DNA of 64,000 nt from Blastomonas fulva (GCF_003431825.1 NZ_CP020084.1:1-64000), one strand, 5' to 3'. Numbered from the stretch's first letter, positions 33,717 through 42,877 are shown. Numbers and translations: made by a program. Notes: a model not told the origin generated them from the letters alone.

Positions 33717-34123
33717 ATGTAGGCGCCCCTGCCGCTGGCCAGGAGTTTATCGTCAGGGCCGAAAATGCGAGCTTCGGCGACACTTATCTGGCGCCCGATT
33801 TTGATAACCTGTCCACGCGCAACGAGCGGACCAGCGGTCGCGGGCCGATGATAATCGACCCTGAGATCGGCGGTAGCCTTGGCCCGCGTGCCCAGCATAA
33901 GCAAAGTGTAAAGCCCGGTGAGATCGATCAGCGCCGCAAGCACGCCGCCATGCGCCGCGCCAAGCACAGGGTTGGAGATGATTTCCGCGCGCCAAGGCAT
34001 CGTGAGTTCAAGCCCGTCTTCCGAGCAGGATTGGATTTTCAGGCCGAGCCATTGATGGAAGGGCGCAATGTCCAGCAATTCTTGCAAGCGCGCCCGCTCA
34101 AGCACCATTGGCAGTCCACTCAT
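33710..34123 (-). CDS. PaaI-type hotdog thioesterase in the efflux operon
   Basis: A 137-residue hotdog-fold protein. It shows GLELTMPWRAEIISNPVLGA then AHGGVLAALIDLTGLYTLLM, with the conserved region for CoA esters, and VDYHRPATAGPLVARGQVIK. It could hydrolyse an acyl-CoA related to the compound that the pump removes. It overlaps the upstream hydrolase stop by four bases and the membrane fusion gene by seven. A second thioesterase of this superfamily lies at 6692-7084. Confidence 0.85.
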   Translation of the reverse strand: MSGLPMVLERARLQELLDIAPFHQWLGLKIQSCSEDGLELTMPWRAEIISNPVLGAAHGGVLAALIDLTGLYTLLMLGTRAKATADLRVDYHRPATAGPLVARGQVIKIGRQISVAEARIFGPDDKLLASGRGAYIC

Positions 34124-35007
34124 TGCCCCGATCCTGTCGGACCATGGTGGCGATTCAGAAAGCCGAGGATCGCATTCGAAAATGCATCATTGGCATCGCC
34201 CACGACCATGTGGGTGGCGTCTGCGATGTCGGTATATTCGGCATGCGGGGCGACCTCTCGCAGATGTGCAACGGCTTCTTCAGAGACAAGGTCGCTCGCC
34301 GCACCGCGAATGAGATGCAGCGGGAGTGTCAGACTGGCCGCCGCCCTGCTGAGTTCCTGAAACTGATGCTCCTGATTTTCGGGATTGCTCCGTTTGGCCG
34401 CCATGATGTTGCGAATGAACGCTGGATCCCAGTGCCAGTAAAAGCGGCCATCATCCTTTTGCCGGAGATAATGGCGCAGGCCTGCGCCAGCGCCGCGCTT
34501 CCCGCGATGTGGCATGTAGCGTGCGATAACATCCGCCGCTTCATCGGGTGACGAAAAGCCGGTTTCGACATGCTGTTCCATGAATCCCACCACCCGCATC
34601 ACGCCGTCTGGCTCCATGCGCGGTGCAATATCCACCAATGTCAGCGACGCGAAGCTGCCTTGGGCAAGGTCACCCTCGCCGACCAGTCCGGCGAGGCCAC
34701 CAAGCGATGCGCCGACCAGCGCGGGCTTGCAATCCATTTGGGATGCGAGCGCGACAAGATCAGCTGCAAAGTCACGAATATCATAGGCTCCAGCATCTGA
34801 CCACGCGCTGTCACCGTGGCCGCGCATGTCAAAAGCAATTGCGCAATACCCGGCGTCAGCAAGATCGGTCGTGACCCGCTTCCATGCTCTCCGGGTCTGC
34901 CCACCTCCATGAGCAAGCAAGACCGGCATTGCGTCAGGCGCGCCGGTGATCTCGGCTGCGAGGTCGAAGCCGTCGGCGCCCTTGATTCTGGTCGAAATTG
35001 TGCCCAT
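34120..35007 (-). CDS. Alpha/beta hydrolase
   Basis: A 295-residue hydrolase of the epoxide-hydrolase/haloperoxidase-like group. The oxyanion text LLAHGGGQTRRAWKRV, the nucleophile elbow VGASLGG (catalytic Ser near residue 99) and the late His in DATHMVVGDAND are visible, with an acid residue in between. It is the first gene of the leftward operon and might act on the ligand or toxin of the efflux system. ATG at 35007 is near a 20-bp operator palindrome. Confidence 0.88.
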   Translation of the reverse strand: MGTISTRIKGADGFDLAAEITGAPDAMPVLLAHGGGQTRRAWKRVTTDLADAGYCAIAFDMRGHGDSAWSDAGAYDIRDFAADLVALASQMDCKPALVGASLGGLAGLVGEGDLAQGSFASLTLVDIAPRMEPDGVMRVVGFMEQHVETGFSSPDEAADVIARYMPHRGKRGAGAGLRHYLRQKDDGRFYWHWDPAFIRNIMAAKRSNPENQEHQFQELSRAAASLTLPLHLIRGAASDLVSEEAVAHLREVAPHAEYTDIADATHMVVGDANDAFSNAILGFLNRHHGPTGSGQ

Positions 35008-35020
35008 CGCATTTGGCTAT

Positions 35021-35040
35021 ACTGTAAGGCGCCTTACAGT
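35021..35040. promoter_or_regulatory. Perfect 20-bp palindrome between the efflux operon and marR
   Basis: ACTGTAAGGCGCCTTACAGT is a perfect palindrome. It lies 14 bases before the hydrolase start and 39 before the marR start, in the shared divergent region. MarR proteins bind such sites, so this is the likely operator for both directions. Confidence 0.8.
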
Positions 35041-35078
35041 AAATATCTTTATTCTCGTTTCGGAGAAGCTATGACCGG

Positions 35079-35555
35079 ATGATGGTAACTCGCTCGGAAC
35101 AGGCTGCCGATGAAACTGCGGCGAATTTTCTGACCGACACAGATCGGCTCGTCTTCCTGATGGAAGAGGTGACGCGGCGGCTGCGACGCACATTCGATAC
35201 CTCCTTCGAACAATTCGGGCTCACCCGCACCCAGTGGCGCGCTTTGGCATATCTTTATCGAACGCCAGGCCTGACGCAGACCGAACTTGCCAGGGAGCTT
35301 GAGCTAGAACGAGCAAGCGTTGGTCAGGCCATTGATAGGCTTGAAGAACTGTCACTCGTTGAGCGACGTAGCGCAGTGAACGATAGGCGCGTTTGGCACA
35401 TCCACCTTATGCCTGCTGCAGTTGAGTTATTACCGAAGCTTAGGACCGAGGCCGACGCGGTCTACGGGCGCCTGCTTGCCGGGACGGACATTGATGAGCT
35501 GGACCGGTTAAGTGCGATGTTGGCCGCGATGCAGGACAATTTGGATCGCAATTAG
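35079..35555 (+). CDS. MarR-family regulator of the efflux operon
   Basis: A 158-residue winged-helix protein. The HTH region TQTELARELELERASVGQAI is clear, and the wing carries RRSAVNDRRVWHIHLMPA, the MarR family pattern. It is divergent from the hydrolase-thioesterase-RND operon, and a 20-bp perfect palindrome lies between them. The likely role is ligand-released repression of the efflux genes. A second in-frame ATG follows the first (35082). Confidence 0.9.
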   Translation: MMVTRSEQAADETAANFLTDTDRLVFLMEEVTRRLRRTFDTSFEQFGLTRTQWRALAYLYRTPGLTQTELARELELERASVGQAIDRLEELSLVERRSAVNDRRVWHIHLMPAAVELLPKLRTEADAVYGRLLAGTDIDELDRLSAMLAAMQDNLDRN

Positions 35556-35692
35556 ACGCGCTGGCTTTCAATGTCTCCACTGACCGTTCCGACACCGGAC
35601 GTTCAGCTTCCCACCCACTTGTTGCCGGTTCGGCGATCTCAGCTTTTCACCACAAGCGGCCATCGGAGCTTGCCCGACGGCCGCCATGATGG

Positions 35693-36327
35693 TCAGATTT
35701 CGATACGCTCAGCGAGGACCAGTGCATTCTCCACGTCGACACCGAGATAGCGGACAGTGTTCTCGATCTTGGAATGCCCCAGAAGAATCTGGACCGCACG
35801 TAGATTTCCCGTTGTCCGGTAGATCATGGCCGCCTTGGTGCGCCGCATGGAATGGGTGCCGTAGTCTTCCCGCCGCAACCCGACAGCGGTTACCCATTCA
35901 TCGACAAGCCGAGCGTATTGCCGCGTGCTCATTGGTTGGCCGTAATGGATCCTGCTTGGGAACACGAAATCATCGAGGCTTCCTCCCCGCCGCAGCAGCC
36001 ATGTCGCCAGGCTCGAGCGGGCGTCCGCGGTGATTTCAAATTGCACGGGTCGCCCGGTCTTCCGCTGAATAATCATGGCGCGGTCGCGGACCTCTGATCC
36101 GGCCACGAGGTCGCCGATTTTGAGCTTCACCAGATCGCAGCCCCGCAGTTTGCTGTCATCGCCAGGTCGAACAGCGCACGGTCGCGGAGCCGCTCCTCGC
36201 GATCAAGAAAGAACCGGATCGCCCAAATCTGTTTCTGGGTCAGTGGCCGCTTTGTGCCGACGGTTCTGCCGGCATTCCACACAACGCGGTTCTGCATGGC
36301 GGGGTCGAAGTGAGAATAGGTCATCAT
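35693..36327 (-). pseudogene. Tyrosine recombinase, broken by a one-base deletion
   Basis: Two frames together make one integrase of about 211 residues. The N-terminal part (36327 down) begins MMTYSHFDPAMQNRVVWNAG and loses frame near 36157-36163 (FDLAMTANCGA...). The other frame continues as DSKLRGCDLVKLKIGDLVAG, then GTHSMRRTKAAMIY and LLGHSKIENTVRYLGV with the active Arg, His and Tyr. Adding one base after GCGAT restores the reading. It is either a true frameshift or a sequencing error. Confidence 0.85.
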
Positions 36328-36555
36328 CTTTCTCCATGGCCTTGATTGGCCAGGTAGAAAGAACGGGAAACAAATGTGACTTTGCCTTTGATCGGGCTGA
36401 AGGATTGGGAGTTTGCGATTTAACGGGACAGAATTGGCCTATGTCGGTCCGAAACCATAACTTCTTGGCCAGTAAGCGCATTGTCAGTCAGGCGGGATAT
36501 CCGATGGAGGGAGTTCCAACGTGACTGCGATCATCGGCAACCCAATTGAGTCCTG

Positions 36556-36858
36556 CTATGCAGGCTCGCGCACGCGCTCGATAGAAATCGTCTCCGATCC
36601 GCCCTTGGCTTGCGCAAGATCATAGGCGGACTGCATCCGCAGCATGGTGGCGGCAGAAACACCAAATGCCTTCTCGAAGCGGATCGCCATCTCCGGGGTT
36701 AGCGCAGCCCTGCCATTCAGCAAGCGGCTCAACGCAGGCCGAGTAACCTTGAGATGATCTGCGGTGCTCGACACATTCATGTTGTAAGGCTTCACGATCT
36801 CTTCGAGCAACCAAGGCCCCGGGTGGATCGCGAAGCTGTCATGGAGCTTGATAGCCAT
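36556..36858 (-). CDS. higA: HigA-family antitoxin
   Basis: A 100-residue Xre-type HTH protein. It begins MAIKLHDSFAIHPGPWLLEE and has the HTH MNVSSTADHLKVTRPALSRL with NGRAALTPEMAIRFEKAFGV, the HigA signature. It neutralises HigB and represses the operon. Its start shares one base with the stop of higB, the usual toxin-first order. The operator repeats upstream of higB at 37144-37201 are the likely targets. Confidence 0.9.
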   Translation of the reverse strand: MAIKLHDSFAIHPGPWLLEEIVKPYNMNVSSTADHLKVTRPALSRLLNGRAALTPEMAIRFEKAFGVSAATMLRMQSAYDLAQAKGGSETISIERVREPA

Positions 36859-37139
36859 CAGTGATAGTCCTCCAGGTCGAGATCAGCGACGGTGAGTTCG
36901 TCGATAATTGTGAATGTCAGCCGCCAATTTCGGGTTACCGTCATGGCGAAATATCCCTCCCTGTCGCCAGTGAGGGGATGAAACCCGAAATTCGGCGGCA
37001 CTGCCAGCTCATCCAGGCTCTCTGCCGAGGCAATAAACGCCAGCATGCGACGGAGCCGGTCAGTCTCGATCAGTCCTGCTGGCTTTCCGGTCTCAGCAAA
37101 TCTGCGAAGCGCCTTGTGGCGGATGCTTCCGATTTCCAT
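36858..37139 (-). CDS. higB: HigB-family mRNA interferase toxin
   Basis: A 93-residue RelE-fold toxin from ATG 37139. IRHKALRRFAETGKPAGLIE, LAFIASAESLDELAVPPNFG and FAMTVTRNWRLTFTI fit HigB proteins that cut mRNA on the ribosome. It precedes and touches higA. The promoter contains two inverted repeats built from GTGTA/TACAC. Confidence 0.9.
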   Translation of the reverse strand: MEIGSIRHKALRRFAETGKPAGLIETDRLRRMLAFIASAESLDELAVPPNFGFHPLTGDREGYFAMTVTRNWRLTFTIIDELTVADLDLEDYH

Positions 37140-37141
37140 GG

Positions 37142-37201
37142 AGGTGTAATCCCACAAGTTACACAAATAGTCAACAGGGGTGTAACCCCTGAGGCTACAC
37201 C
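37142..37201 (-). promoter_or_regulatory. higBA promoter with two inverted-repeat operators
   Basis: On the minus strand a -35 like TTGACT (37174-37169) precedes the higB start. GTGTAA (37144-37149) pairs with TTACAC (37159-37164), and GGTGTA (37179-37184) pairs with TACACC (37196-37201). The two inverted repeats around the promoter fit HigA autorepression. Confidence 0.6.
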
Positions 37202-37237
37202 TCGGTCATTGGGGGGGCAGCTTGCAAAATACGCAGC

Positions 37238-40200
37238 TCACACGTGAAGCAGATCGCTTATCACCGATGAAGCGGTCGCTGTTGGAATAAACACCCGCGT
37301 TCGGAACGCGATTATCTCCGTGAAGCATCCGATGCTCTTCAGCCGGGGCAGCTGATCGACAGGTGCGCCCACGATTTCGTAGCGCTGCTCTCCCGCCACG
37401 CGCGAACATTTGATGGTCACCTCGAACGGCTGCTTGATCGGAATTGTCCGGCCTTCGCCAAGCGCCTTCATGATCGTCTCCGGGGTTAGTTCAACGGTAG
37501 AGGCAATGTCGAATTTCTCGAGCAGCTTCGCCACATCGAGTTCGTGGACCATGCGGCCGAGCCAGCTTCCGCCCTCCTCGTCCACGATCCGCCGGACCTC
37601 CAGATAGTCGACAGGAAGGCTCGACCAGATCGGCAGGAGAAGTCCGGTCGCAAGGTACACGGTCTCTGTCGTTAGCCGTTCGGCAAGCTCCGCAACCTCG
37701 CTTTGCCACAGCTGATCGAAACTCCGGCGCGGAGCTTCTTCCCAGGCCGATTCCGCAAGGTCATCGAAGTGGTGGTATTCGCGCCGGAGCGGACGGTGGA
37801 GGATAACTCGCCTGATGAGTTCGCCCTGTTCGGTCATGAAGTGCCGCGAAGGTTCGGCCAGGGCTGCTTTCCCGCTCTTGGTATTGTGGAGCAGAATGCA
37901 GCCGTCGGCGTAATCTCGGCGCTCAAGGACACGCTCAAGCGTGATCGGCCGCGCTCTCGTCTTGAGAGCCAGCTGCAGCAAGTGTGACGTGGCGCCGGTT
38001 CGCCCGTCGGTCCGCAGGACTATGTCTTCGACAACCTCAGCCTGTTCGACCCGTAGGGTCTCGACGCCAACATCGAGCGATCCGGCCTCGCGCGCTGCCG
38101 ACACCCGCGCTTCGACCAGCCCCAGAAATTCTTCGAAGATCGCATTCTGCATTCCGATCGGCAGCGCGAGGATGCGGTTGAGCCAGCGCTGGATCGGCGG
38201 AAGGTCCTCTTCGAGAATGCCGTCTTCCGAGACAATCTTGAGCCCGCTACGTCGCTGGAAATCGATCAGCGTTGCGCTCTTGAGCTTGCCGTCCGCCAGC
38301 AGGGTAAACCAGGTAGAGAGAGCGGCCTTGGCATATTCGCTTTCGAGATTGTCGGCAGGGTCAAACAGGTTCTGCCCGCCCGTCTGGCGTTGGCCCCGCG
38401 TCAGCGCCCCCAGGCTGTCGAGCCTGCGTGCAATGGTGCTGGTGAACCGCAGTTCCCCCTTGCAGTTCGTGGTCACAGGCCGGAACAGCGGTGTGTTGGC
38501 TTGATGGGTCCGGTGCGTTCGGCCCAGCCCCTGGATGGCGCGGTCGGCTCGCCATCCCGGCTCAAGCAGGAAGTGGATGCGCCGCTTCTGGCAAGCTGCG
38601 TCAAGGCTGGCATGGTACGATCGCCCGGTGCCACCCGCATCGCTGAAGACAAGGATTGGCTTCCTGCCGTCCATGAACTGATCTGTCTCGGACTGGTTCG
38701 TCCGCGGCGAACGGGTTTCGAGACGCTGCAGGCCGTCGCTCTGGTTTATGAGCCGCTTGCTGCGCCCGGTCACCTCGGCGACCTTCTCCGGTCCATAGTG
38801 CTCGATAATCCCGTCCAGCGCTGGCTTGATCGGGGGCATGGCGCACAGATGCTCGATCATCTCGCTGCGGCGGGCGATCGCAGTCTGGTTGTGGACTGGA
38901 CGGCCTTCTTCGTTGAACATCGGTGCCGAGCGCTGGGTGCCGGTATCATCGACGAATACCTGCATCTGTTGGGTGGGGAAGGCGCGCTCAAGGTACTCGA
39001 TCACGGCGTCGAGCGGGCTGAGGTCGACGTCGAGATCGGCGCGCTCTTCTGGGGAGAGGCTGTCGAGACGGCGATCGAGGATGCTTTCGGCGGTCGAAAC
39101 CAGTTGGACGACAACCACCTCGTCGCGATCCAGATGGAGATTGATGGCAGCAATCAGCGTTGGCAGCTTCATCGACAGCAGCAGCTGGTTGAAGAACCGC
39201 TGCTTGGTGCTTTCAAACCGGCTTCGCGCTGCGGCTTTCGCACCGCTGTTGAGCGTTGTGCCGTCGATTTCATCGACGACACCGGTCAGTTCCAGCGCCT
39301 CCTCAAGGTTCTGATGAATGATCGCCCAGGCGTCGGCATAAGTGTCGTAGACGGCGATCTGTTCGGCGGTCAGATCATGTTTCAGGATCTCGTATTCGAC
39401 GCCTGCAAAGCTAAGCGCACGCGCCTGATAGAGGCCCAGTGCCTTGAGGTCCCGCGACACGAGTTCCATCGCAGCGATGCCCCCTGCCCTGATCTGGCTG
39501 ATGAAATCTTCCCTGTTGGCAAACGCGGTGCCGGGTCCCCACAGACCGAGCCGCACGGCATAGGCAAGGTTGTTGACCTCCGAGGCCCCGGTCGCAGAGG
39601 CGTAGAGAACCCGGGCATCGGGCAGATTGTTTTGCAGCAGCACGCCGGCGATACCTTGCAGCGATCCGCTTTTCGTGCCGCGGGCGCCCTCGCCTCCTGC
39701 AACACCGCCCATCTCGTGGCTCTCATCAAAGGCGATGATACCGTCGAAATCCTCGCCCGCCCAATCGAGCAGCTGCTTCAGGCGGGTGGCGTCCTGACGC
39801 TGGCTGCGGAGGGTCGGGTAGGTGACGAACAGGATTCCTTCGCGAAACGGAACCGCCTGATCGATCTTCCAGTTGGAAAGCGGCTGAACGTCGGCCGCAA
39901 GGCCGCCGATTGCGCTCCAGTCGCGGCGCGCATCCTCAAGCAAGCTCTCGTTCTTCGAGACCCAGATGGCCTTGCGGCGTCCAGCAAGCAAGCCATCAAG
40001 GATGCAGGCGGCGATCTGTCTGCCCTTCCCTGCCCCCGTGCCATCGCCGAGGAAATAGCCTTTGCGGTAGGCACGCCCTTGCTCGTCGAGTTGCAGGCCA
40101 ACGCCTTCCTCAGCCGGAACAAACAGGCCAGGCAGATACTGCTGCCACGCGTTTCCAGCATAGATGACGGTTTCGATCTGGGCCTCGGAGAGCAGGCTTT

Positions 40201-41455
40201 CCTGAAGGACCCGGTCCTGCAGCGCCGGGACATAATCCGGGATAGGTGCCGGGATCGAGCCCATGGCCACGCTTTCGACGAGTGGCGTCGGATGCTCGCG
40301 TGCGCCAACAATGTCGACCCGGCTTGGCCGGTACGGGATGTAGACCCCACTTTGCTCACCGAGCACGCGCGGCTTGTCCAGGATGCTGAACGCCAGTGCT
40401 TCGATCTTGGGGGCTTGGGCTGCCCTCGCCTTGACGGGCTTTGTGATCGGCGTCGCCCGCATGGCTTTGAAGAGCGCACCCGGCTTTGCTTTCGGCGGCA
40501 CCGCGCGCGGTTCGCAGTCGGGCTCGGCTGTCACGCGTTTGATGATTGGAACCGCAGACGCAACGTCTGCAACTGTCTCCCGCGCCAAAACTGCAGGTCT
40601 GATCTGCCCTGGGATCTTGTCGATCACGTACAAGCGCACGGCCACGCTGGTGCCCTGCTTGTGATAGCATTTATCGAGCCGGATGGATGTGCGGACCGTG
40701 CAAGAGGCAAAGGTGTCTTCGTAGATTTTCGCAAGCTTTACGCTCGTCGTGAACCAGTCCGGCATGATCGCGACGATCCGCCCCCCCTTCCCTAGCCGCG
40801 TGATGGCAGCGCGCAGGTGACGCACCGCTGCGAACTCGTCTGCCCCTCGTCCCACTGACCGCGAGAATGGCGGGTTCATCAGGATCAGGCTTGGCTGCAC
40901 TGCCGCGTCGAGATGCGAAGCCAGCATGGCTCCATCGATCCCTGTTGTGGTGGCCTGGGGAAACAGCAGGGCCAACTTCTCACGCCTGCGCGGGTCGATT
41001 TCGTTGAGATGCAATGCGCTGACATCGGGCAAAGTTGCCACAAGGGCGCCATGTCCGGCGCTCGGCTCAAGAACGATATCGGTCGCGCGCGGCTGCGCCA
41101 AAATCACGGCTAGGCTTGCGAGGTCTGCGGGCGTCGAGAATTGCTGGTACCTGATCTGATCTTCACTTCTGACCGTATGTGTCGGCAGTGCCTCGATAAG
41201 CGCACTGATCTCCGAGATCTGGGTCAGCATCTGAGGTTTGCTCAGCTGTGCGGCCATGTGGCGCGTCAATGCCGCCTCGAGCAGGTCAAAAGCGTCCCGT
41301 TGGCTCCAGGCGCCGTTTGCGGAGCCCTCCCTGTAGAGCTGGCGCATCGTCTCAAACAGGCGTTGCTTGTTCGCCAGTCCGGTGGCGATGGCGTGCTGGA
41401 TTTCGGTGATTGCTGCGTCCAGCTTCTGGCTGGATTGTTGAAAAAGGTCGGTCAC
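37238..41455 (-). CDS. Methyltransferase-helicase fusion, strawberry notch/DarB-like
   Basis: A 1405-residue protein. Residues about 100-290 form an N6-adenine methyltransferase: motif I EPSAGHGAL (130-137) and NPPF (194-197). Residues 470-480 hold the Walker A GDGTGAGKGRQ, DESH lies at 577-580, YASAT at 618-622 and the C-lobe QGLGRTHR at 975-982, as in strawberry notch-type SF2 helicases. Fused methylase-helicase proteins of this kind include phage P1 DarB, which protects incoming DNA from restriction. Here it lies between higBA and parA. ATG at 41455 follows an 8-bp hairpin and polypurine tract. It may be an anti-restriction protein. Confidence 0.85.
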   Translation of the reverse strand: MTDLFQQSSQKLDAAITEIQHAIATGLANKQRLFETMRQLYREGSANGAWSQRDAFDLLEAALTRHMAAQLSKPQMLTQISEISALIEALPTHTVRSEDQIRYQQFSTPADLASLAVILAQPRATDIVLEPSAGHGALVATLPDVSALHLNEIDPRRREKLALLFPQATTTGIDGAMLASHLDAAVQPSLILMNPPFSRSVGRGADEFAAVRHLRAAITRLGKGGRIVAIMPDWFTTSVKLAKIYEDTFASCTVRTSIRLDKCYHKQGTSVAVRLYVIDKIPGQIRPAVLARETVADVASAVPIIKRVTAEPDCEPRAVPPKAKPGALFKAMRATPITKPVKARAAQAPKIEALAFSILDKPRVLGEQSGVYIPYRPSRVDIVGAREHPTPLVESVAMGSIPAPIPDYVPALQDRVLQESLLSEAQIETVIYAGNAWQQYLPGLFVPAEEGVGLQLDEQGRAYRKGYFLGDGTGAGKGRQIAACILDGLLAGRRKAIWVSKNESLLEDARRDWSAIGGLAADVQPLSNWKIDQAVPFREGILFVTYPTLRSQRQDATRLKQLLDWAGEDFDGIIAFDESHEMGGVAGGEGARGTKSGSLQGIAGVLLQNNLPDARVLYASATGASEVNNLAYAVRLGLWGPGTAFANREDFISQIRAGGIAAMELVSRDLKALGLYQARALSFAGVEYEILKHDLTAEQIAVYDTYADAWAIIHQNLEEALELTGVVDEIDGTTLNSGAKAAARSRFESTKQRFFNQLLLSMKLPTLIAAINLHLDRDEVVVVQLVSTAESILDRRLDSLSPEERADLDVDLSPLDAVIEYLERAFPTQQMQVFVDDTGTQRSAPMFNEEGRPVHNQTAIARRSEMIEHLCAMPPIKPALDGIIEHYGPEKVAEVTGRSKRLINQSDGLQRLETRSPRTNQSETDQFMDGRKPILVFSDAGGTGRSYHASLDAACQKRRIHFLLEPGWRADRAIQGLGRTHRTHQANTPLFRPVTTNCKGELRFTSTIARRLDSLGALTRGQRQTGGQNLFDPADNLESEYAKAALSTWFTLLADGKLKSATLIDFQRRSGLKIVSEDGILEEDLPPIQRWLNRILALPIGMQNAIFEEFLGLVEARVSAAREAGSLDVGVETLRVEQAEVVEDIVLRTDGRTGATSHLLQLALKTRARPITLERVLERRDYADGCILLHNTKSGKAALAEPSRHFMTEQGELIRRVILHRPLRREYHHFDDLAESAWEEAPRRSFDQLWQSEVAELAERLTTETVYLATGLLLPIWSSLPVDYLEVRRIVDEEGGSWLGRMVHELDVAKLLEKFDIASTVELTPETIMKALGEGRTIPIKQPFEVTIKCSRVAGEQRYEIVGAPVDQLPRLKSIGCFTEIIAFRTRVFIPTATASSVISDLLHV

Positions 41456-41463
41456 GGTCTGCT

Positions 41464-41505
41464 CCTGATGCTGAACCGCATCAGGTCATCCCCCTTCCCT
41501 CTCGC
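41464..41505 (-). promoter_or_regulatory. Hairpin and polypurine leader of the methylase-helicase gene
   Basis: CCTGATGC (41485-41478) pairs with GCATCAGG (41471-41464) around a six-base loop; the second arm runs into AGGAG. Upstream is GAGGGAAGGGGGATGA. The layout matches leaders in the 12-25 kb block although this gene is 17 kb away. Confidence 0.55.
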
Positions 41506-41588
41506 CTCGGGGTTATGAGCCCGTGATCACTACAGGCTATGCGACAAGGGGTGGCCGGCAGGGACGGGAATTCGGGACCGGTACCATT

Positions 41589-41631
41589 CCGATGATATCG
41601 GTTTGACTTCTAGCGCCGAAAATGATCATAA
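41589..41631 (+). promoter_or_regulatory. parA promoter and small palindrome
   Basis: TTGACT (41603-41608) and TCATAA (41626-41631) are 17 bases apart. CCGATGATATCGG (41589-41601), a 5-bp inverted repeat with a three-base centre, precedes the -35 box and may be an autoregulatory site of ParA. Confidence 0.5.
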
Positions 41632-41677
41632 AACACAAACTGGGTCGCAGAGCTGCGATTCATCGAAAGGCAGACGC

Positions 41678-42877
41678 ATGTCCTACACCGTGAACACACT
41701 GCGAAATATGACCAGATCCTGCGAAATGATGCGCGATCGGGTCAAAGCTGTGGTGTTCAAACCTGATGAACGCAAGGTCCTCAATATCACCTTTGGGCCT
41801 ACGGCGGCAGCGGAATTGGTCGGAAGAACGCCTGAAGCGCTTGCCAAGGCAGAGAAGGAGGGGCGTCTCGCGCCTCCGAAACAGCTCAACAATGGCCGCC
41901 GCTATTACACGCTCGAAGACCTTACTCATATTCGCAAGGCGCTGAACATTCATCCGGGCAAGCTAGCCCATGAGAATGCGGTTGTAGTAGCCGTGCAGAA
42001 TTTCAAGGGCGGCGTCGGCAAGAGTACGATTACCAAGCATTTCGCCGATTTTCTCGCACTGAACGGATATAGCGTTCTCGTGATCGACTGCGATCCGCAG
42101 GCGTCAACGACAACTATGTTCGACATCCAGCCCGAAGCACTTATCGATGAAGAGGAGACATTAGGAAACTTCCTGTCGCCTCGCAGTACATTCGATGATT
42201 TCAGGAAGGCAATCCGAGAAACCGCTTGGCCTACAATCAAAATAGTGCCGTCAAGCCTTGGCCTGCAGGATGCAGAGTGGGACCTCACGGCAACGTTGAC
42301 GGAGGGCGGACAAGCAGTGCGCGAGGGACTTCAGCGTCTCCGTATTGGCATCGACAGTATCATCAATGACTTCGACGTCGTCTTGCTCGATCCTCCGCCG
42401 GCTATGGGGTTCCTGGGCCTCAATGTGATGGCCGCCGCAACAGGTATGCTTATCCCGGTTCCGGCAAGACAGCTCGACTATCTTTCAACCATCCATTTCA
42501 TGGACACCATCGCCGAGAATATCGAGATCCTCGAGGATCACGGAACGCCTGTTGATTACGGGTTCATTCGCGTCGTCTGCTCGGCCTACACCCCCAGCAA
42601 GCCAGGTGAAGCCGACATGTGGAAGATGATGAAGGCCACATATGCCAATTTCCTGCTGAATCAGCCGATCCTAGCTTCTGAGGAAATCAAGAATGCCACT
42701 CAAGCATTCCGGTCGATCTATGAAAGCAAGCCTTCAGCTGCGCACGCAACCTACCAGCGTTGCCGGGACAATCTCAACGCAGTCTTCGGAGAAGTTCTGA
42801 ACGAAATACATGAGCAGTGGCCGTCGAAGAGCATTTCGAGACGGTCATCTGACACGGCAGGGAGTGTTGCAGCGTGA
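41678..42877 (+). CDS. parA: ParA-type partition ATPase
   Basis: A 399-residue plasmid ParA with an N-terminal MerR-like helix-turn-helix region (TFGPTAAAELVGRTPEALAK) and a deviant Walker A motif FKGGVGKST at about residues 116-124. VIDCDPQASTT and DVVLLDPPPAMGF follow. It drives plasmid segregation on the nucleoid together with ParB and usually represses its own promoter. ATG 41678 is preceded by GAAAGG. The last base of its stop is shared with the GTG start of parB. Confidence 0.92.
   Translation: MSYTVNTLRNMTRSCEMMRDRVKAVVFKPDERKVLNITFGPTAAAELVGRTPEALAKAEKEGRLAPPKQLNNGRRYYTLEDLTHIRKALNIHPGKLAHENAVVVAVQNFKGGVGKSTITKHFADFLALNGYSVLVIDCDPQASTTTMFDIQPEALIDEEETLGNFLSPRSTFDDFRKAIRETAWPTIKIVPSSLGLQDAEWDLTATLTEGGQAVREGLQRLRIGIDSIINDFDVVLLDPPPAMGFLGLNVMAAATGMLIPVPARQLDYLSTIHFMDTIAENIEILEDHGTPVDYGFIRVVCSAYTPSKPGEADMWKMMKATYANFLLNQPILASEEIKNATQAFRSIYESKPSAAHATYQRCRDNLNAVFGEVLNEIHEQWPSKSISRRSSDTAGSVAA

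Noticed and set aside
38390..40795. Long plus-strand open frame (801 residues) antisense to the methylase-helicase gene
   Set aside because: It has no ribosome site, biased composition and no family features; the minus-strand gene has clear methylase and helicase motifs.
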